Positions 30,000 through 33,550 of a DNA stretch of 33,550 nt are shown in pieces (position 1 is the first letter of the stretch; each line of letters opens with the position of its first letter). Location of the stretch: contig JBFLYZ010000040.1 of assembly GCA_040756415.1 (NCBI GenBank), positions 1 to 33,550 of the forward strand, written 5' to 3'. Origin of the DNA: JBFLYZ01 sp040756415 (GTDB lineage: Bacteria; Bacteroidota; Bacteroidia; JADZBD01). The notes beneath the pieces are model-generated. The model did no database searches and was not told where the DNA came from. It was given only the letters and a program-made list of their open reading frames with translations. The translations under genes and the position numbers were made by a program.

Positions 30000-30983
30000 T
30001 TGAGAAATATCATCCTTTCCATCTTCGGAATACCGGTCTCCAGGACCGGCCAGGTCAGGGGCAGGAAGATATCTGCCTTTTTTATTTGCCTGCTGATCGC
30101 CATTTTCAGTTGGCTGCTGATCACGCTCTCCCGCGATTATACGCAGCGTTTCCGTTTCAGGGCAAGCTATGTGAACCTTCCCAAAGACAGGGCCATCGTC
30201 AACCTGCTTCCCGATTCGCTCGAGATGAGCCTTACGGCCAGCGGTTTCAGCCTGCTTAACCTCAAATGGGAAGAGAATAAGTCCATCCATATCGATTGCT
30301 CGGTTATGCGCATGAAAAAGGACAGCCTGTACTACATTCCGCTTGCTTCCGTGACCGACCGGATAGGCCGGCAGATCAGCAGCGATGCGCGCGTCCTCTC
30401 CGTACAGCCCGATACGCTGTTCTTCAACTTCAGCCGTAAGGCCAGGAAGGTGGTGCCGGTCAGGCTGATCAGCACGATCACTTACGCCAAGCAGTTCCAG
30501 TTGGCCGACAGCATACGGGTAACGCCTTCGGTGGTGGAGGTATACGGGGCGGAGGATGAGGTGAAGGGCATCAGTTTCGTGGAAACGCAACCCCTGATCG
30601 TGTACAATGCCGATAAGAGCATCAGCCGGAAGGTGGCCTTCAATACGCATAACAAGCTGGTAGGCCTTTCGTCCGATTCGGCCCTGGTGAGCATTACCGT
30701 TGACGAATTCACGGAAGGCTCGCTGGAGGTGCCGGTAAGCGTGATCAACCTGCCGGAGGGCTATTCCATCAAGCTGTTCCCCGATAAGGTAACGGTCAAA
30801 TACAAGGTGGCGATCTCCAACATCGAAAAGGTGAATGCCGACCTGTTCAGGGCCGTTGTCGATTACGCTGAAATAAAGAAGGAGAACGGTTCACGCCTGC
30901 GGGTGGAGCTGTTCGATCAGCCTTCGTTCGTCAACTCGGTCAGGGTCAACCCTGAGAAGGTGGAATTCATCATACGCAAATAA
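30000..30983 (+). CDS. YbbR-like domain protein (CdaR-like)
   Basis: 327 aa: a short cytoplasmic N-terminus, one transmembrane helix at about 25-44 (SAFFICLLIAIFSWLLITLS), then about 280 extracytoplasmic residues with YbbR-type beta repeats (LEMSLTASGFSLL; VRLISTITYAKQF ... VTPSVVEVYGAEDEV; SLEVPVSVINLPEGYSI). In Firmicutes YbbR (CdaR) regulates the c-di-AMP cyclase CdaA; no cyclase gene is adjacent here. The start is TTG at 30000: no ATG or GTG exists in frame before the membrane helix and the nearest ATG is far inside the domain. It ends 1 nt before coaE. Confidence 0.8.
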   Translation: MRNIILSIFGIPVSRTGQVRGRKISAFFICLLIAIFSWLLITLSRDYTQRFRFRASYVNLPKDRAIVNLLPDSLEMSLTASGFSLLNLKWEENKSIHIDCSVMRMKKDSLYYIPLASVTDRIGRQISSDARVLSVQPDTLFFNFSRKARKVVPVRLISTITYAKQFQLADSIRVTPSVVEVYGAEDEVKGISFVETQPLIVYNADKSISRKVAFNTHNKLVGLSSDSALVSITVDEFTEGSLEVPVSVINLPEGYSIKLFPDKVTVKYKVAISNIEKVNADLFRAVVDYAEIKKENGSRLRVELFDQPSFVNSVRVNPEKVEFIIRK

Positions 30984-30984
30984 G

Positions 30985-31578
30985 ATGCTCCGGATAGGTC
31001 TCACAGGCGGAATAGGAAGCGGCAAGACCACTGTGGGAAAGATATTTTCTGCGCTGGGCGTACCGGTGTACCTGGCCGATGAGGCGGGGAAGGCCCTGCT
31101 GCATACCCCGGCCATACGCGATCAGGTGGCCGCGCTGCTGGGAAAGGAAGTGCTGGATGAGAGCGGAAATATCGATCGCAGGAGAGTGGCCGCCAGGGTA
31201 TTTGCTGATCCTAAGAAACTGGAACAGCTCAACGCTCTTATTCATCCCGCGGTGAGGCGCGATTTTGAGGACTGGGCGGCCCGCCAGCAGTCCCGCTACG
31301 TGATCAGGGAGGCGGCCATCCTGTTCGAATCGGGATCGGACGCTGACCTGGACGGGGTGATCGCGGTATCGTCACCCGAACACCTGCGCATCAAACGCGT
31401 GATGCAGCGCGATGGGGTGACAGAAGAAGAGGTAAGGGCCAGGATGCGCCACCAGTGGAGTGATGAGGAGAAGATCGGTCGTTCGCAGTATGTTATCGTG
31501 AACGATGAGCGGGAGCTCGTCATCCCGCAGGTGCTGAAATTACACCAGCTCTTTTCAGAAAAACAGCCACCGGTATGA
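30985..31578 (+). CDS. coaE: dephospho-CoA kinase
   Basis: 197-aa P-loop kinase for the last step of coenzyme A synthesis (dephospho-CoA + ATP to CoA). Walker A GGIGSGKTT is at 8-16; the family's D-x-x in VYLADEAGKALL, the HPAVRRDFEDW helix and EAAILFESGSDADLD lid region are visible. The Arg-rich segment RIKRVMQRDGVTEEEVRARM and the closing YVIVNDE fit CoaE. Start 1 nt after the YbbR stop; its own stop overlaps the next ATG (ATGA). Confidence 0.95.
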   Translation: MLRIGLTGGIGSGKTTVGKIFSALGVPVYLADEAGKALLHTPAIRDQVAALLGKEVLDESGNIDRRRVAARVFADPKKLEQLNALIHPAVRRDFEDWAARQQSRYVIREAAILFESGSDADLDGVIAVSSPEHLRIKRVMQRDGVTEEEVRARMRHQWSDEEKIGRSQYVIVNDERELVIPQVLKLHQLFSEKQPPV

Positions 31579-33098
31579 AAATACTTACCGCCCGGCAACT
31601 TCGCCAGGCCGATGCGTACACCATCGGGCATGAGCCCATTGCTTCTGTCGACCTGATGGAGCGCGCTGCGCGGGCCTGCGCGGAGGAGATAAAGAGAATG
31701 GGCCTTTACGATAGGGCCTTCGTTATTTTTTGCGGGACCGGGAATAATGGCGGAGATGGCCTGGCCCTTGCCAACCTGCTCCCCCAGGCAGAGGTCTGCA
31801 TCGTTCCGCTGGGAGGCAAACGCTCGCCTGATTCTGAAACTAACCTGGTGCGCACAAGGAAGAACGGCATACGCGTCAGCGAGATCAGCTCGCTCACGTA
31901 CCTGTCGGCCATACGGCTTCCTGAGCAATGCGTGCTGGTAGATGCCATTTTCGGGACCGGCCTCAGCAGGCCCCCCGGGGAACTGGCGGCCGCAGTGATC
32001 GGTTTTATTAACCGGGCAGGGCGAACGACCATTGCCATAGATATACCATCAGGACTTTTTTCTGACGAACATAATATTGATAATGAGAATATTATTAACG
32101 CTCACCACACCTTTACATTTAACTCACCAAAGCGCACGTTCCTGCTTACCGCAAGCGGTAATTATGCGGGTATAATCCATGTGCTCGACATAGGCCTGGA
32201 TAAGGCCTTTATTGATTCGTTACCGGCATCGGAGTATTATACCGATGCGGCCGCTATCAGGCAGATATACCGCCCCAGGAAAAAATTCTCGCACAAAGGA
32301 ACCTACGGCCATGCCCTGATCGTAGCCGGATCATACGGCAAGGGCGGTGCGGGAATGCTGGCGGCTAAAGCCTGCCTGAGGGCGGGAGCAGGGCTGGTGA
32401 CCGCGCATTTGCCCCGGTGCAACTATACGGCTATGCAAAGCGCCCTTCCTGAGGTAATGGTACAGGCCGATGCCGATGAGCGGGTGATCACCGGCCCGGT
32501 GCAGTCCGAAGGATATGCGGTCATTGCAGCCGGCCCTGGACTGGGAACAGATATACGCACGCAGGAAATGCTGAAGCTGTTGCTGCAGCATGCAGGGGCA
32601 CCGCTGGTGCTCGATGCCGATGCCTTAAACATACTCTCGGAGAATAAGAGCTGGCTTTCGCTCTTGCCGGAAGAAAGCATACTCACTCCCCATCCGGGCG
32701 AGTTCAGCCGCCTGGAAGGGAAGAGCGGCAGCGACCTGGAGCAGTTACGGCTGCAGGTGGAATTCTCGCAGCGGTATAAAGTATATGTGGCGCTCAAGGG
32801 TGCGCACACCCGCGTGAGCGCGCCCGATGGCCGCGTGTATTACAACAGTACGGGCAACCCCGGCATGGCAACGGCTGGCAGCGGGGATGCGCTTACGGGC
32901 GTGATAGCGGCTTTGCGCGCCCAAGGCTATACGGCATTGGACAGCGCGGTGATGGGAGTTTATCTGCACGGACTGGCCGGAGATATTGCCGCACGGAAAA
33001 AATCAGAGGAATCCATGATCTCTGGCGACCTGGTCGAATGCCTGGCCGATGCCTTTAAAAGTGTACGGGAGGATTTACCGGGTATCCCTTTCGCGTAA
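31575..33098 (+). CDS. nnr: bifunctional NAD(P)H-hydrate epimerase / ADP-dependent dehydratase
   Basis: 507 aa enzyme for repair of hydrated NAD(P)H. The N-terminal YjeF_N epimerase domain (1-215) has FCGTGNNGGDGLALANLL at 52-69 and VDAIFGTGLSRP. The C-terminal ribokinase-like dehydratase (about 230-500) has HKGTYGHALIVAGSYGKGG, LDADALNILSE, LTPHPGEFSRL, and TAGSGDALTGVIAAL. Both active sites look intact. An AT-rich patch lies at 32063-32102 within the interdomain part but keeps the frame. Translationally coupled to coaE by a 4-nt overlap. Its last 24 nt overlap the 3' end of the convergent gene. Confidence 0.94.
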   Translation: MKILTARQLRQADAYTIGHEPIASVDLMERAARACAEEIKRMGLYDRAFVIFCGTGNNGGDGLALANLLPQAEVCIVPLGGKRSPDSETNLVRTRKNGIRVSEISSLTYLSAIRLPEQCVLVDAIFGTGLSRPPGELAAAVIGFINRAGRTTIAIDIPSGLFSDEHNIDNENIINAHHTFTFNSPKRTFLLTASGNYAGIIHVLDIGLDKAFIDSLPASEYYTDAAAIRQIYRPRKKFSHKGTYGHALIVAGSYGKGGAGMLAAKACLRAGAGLVTAHLPRCNYTAMQSALPEVMVQADADERVITGPVQSEGYAVIAAGPGLGTDIRTQEMLKLLLQHAGAPLVLDADALNILSENKSWLSLLPEESILTPHPGEFSRLEGKSGSDLEQLRLQVEFSQRYKVYVALKGAHTRVSAPDGRVYYNSTGNPGMATAGSGDALTGVIAALRAQGYTALDSAVMGVYLHGLAGDIAARKKSEESMISGDLVECLADAFKSVREDLPGIPFA

Positions 33099-33550
33099 GA
33101 AAAAAATGAGCTGCACACCGGCATTGTCGCGGTAATAGGAGTTTTCGTAAACCTCGGCCAGATTGCCCGCTGTGTACACGGAAAAGGTATTTGCCCGGTC
33201 CTTGACAACCCCCTTTTGGAACAATAGCCTGAGCTCGTACCTTTTTTTATTATCGGTGCTTTTAACAAGGCCTATGCTGGCGGTTAGAAAGAATTGCTTT
33301 CGGCCGGACGAGATCGTACGCTCGATGACATAGTTGAGCGAATCCTTCGAGTAAAAAAACAAAAATTCGCCATCGGGCCTGAACAGATCGGCTGCCGCGC
33401 CCAGCGAAAATAGCAGAGATAGTTTTTGCGACAGCGGCTTCTGGTAAGCTAGCGATAACAGGGGTGAAAGCAATCCCAGGCTGGCGTGGTTGCTGGCCAC
33501 CGTTCCCCCGTAATAAAAGAAATGCGAACGGTACCGCGTGATCATATAGC
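33075..33550 (-). CDS. C-terminal part of a putative outer-membrane beta-barrel protein (5' end outside window)
   Basis: At least 158 codons, open to the right edge, so the true start is probably outside. The sequence is made of alternating amphipathic strands separated by polar turns, for example SLLFSLGAAADLF, EFLFFYSKD, KQFFLTASIGLV, RYELRLLFQKG and AGVQLIFFL close to the C-terminus, typical for barrels. No catalytic motif. A Met at 33545 could in principle be a start, but no signal peptide follows it, so the partial reading is preferred. Its 3' end runs 24 nt into the convergent NAD(P)HX repair gene. Family not recognised. Confidence 0.6.
   Translation of the reverse strand, partial: YMITRYRSHFFYYGGTVASNHASLGLLSPLLSLAYQKPLSQKLSLLFSLGAAADLFRPDGEFLFFYSKDSLNYVIERTISSGRKQFFLTASIGLVKSTDNKKRYELRLLFQKGVVKDRANTFSVYTAGNLAEVYENSYYRDNAGVQLIFFLRERDTR

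Overview
The window looks like a chromosomal segment of a member of the Bacteroidota, with moderate GC (low fifties by eye). The case rests on five things: two secreted proteins end in type IX secretion (T9SS) type-A sorting domains; two PorE-like TPR/PD40/OmpA proteins are present; there is a Pur-domain DUF3276 protein and a long Bacteroidota-type NusB; the nusB / DUF1573 / yajC / ybbR / coaE gene order is conserved; and many starts are preceded by the Bacteroidota -7 element TAnnTTTG. Three of those have a TTG exactly 19 nt upstream. No rRNA, tRNA, phage, insertion sequence or CRISPR array was recognised.

Layout. 1-3152 (minus): a tight operon of TPR protein, phosphosulfolactate-synthase-family protein, rhodanese and DedA (cut by the window edge). 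It diverges from glmM (3310-4722, plus), which is followed by a cysteine desulfurase, a hemerythrin/RIC-like protein coupled to a tandem UspA, a small membrane protein and a PhnP-like metallo-hydrolase. 8659-14359 (minus): a 2-oxoacid dehydrogenase E2 gene followed by two tandem PorE-like outer-membrane proteins. 14472-16433 (minus): a fused GT2 glycosyltransferase / degenerate polyprenyl glycosylphosphotransferase. 17587-21082 (minus): recR, a divergent OmpA-domain protein, a T9SS cargo protein and prfC. 21186-24002: a lipoprotein and a divergent secreted peptidylarginine-deiminase-like T9SS cargo. 24013-26955 (minus): an AT-rich orphan, the Pur-domain protein and an ABC exporter half-transporter. 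27102-33098 (plus): leucine dehydrogenase, nusB, DUF1573 lipoprotein, yajC, ybbR-like, coaE and the bifunctional NAD(P)HX repair enzyme. The right edge holds the C-terminal part of an outer-membrane-barrel-like protein on the minus strand.

The most unusual object lies between recR and the glycosyltransferase. The 1.15 kb from 16434 to 17586 consists almost wholly of a four-helix-bundle protein gene (23S-rRNA intervening-sequence/Avd-like family) between two minisatellites. Both have a 16-bp period built from 8-bp half-units, and each has 18 full 16-bp units by hand count. The two unit sequences are related to each other in inverted orientation (10-12 of 16 positions). The arrays run up to the recR stop codon on one side and to within about 15 nt of the glycosyltransferase start on the other. 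This looks like a discrete, possibly mobile or RNA-structured cassette.

Functionally the window is mainly housekeeping (cell-wall precursor synthesis, translation termination, DNA repair, CoA and NAD(P)HX metabolism, Sec accessory), with a clear envelope/T9SS theme and a smaller stress/sulfur theme (hemerythrin, Usp, rhodanese, cysteine desulfurase).
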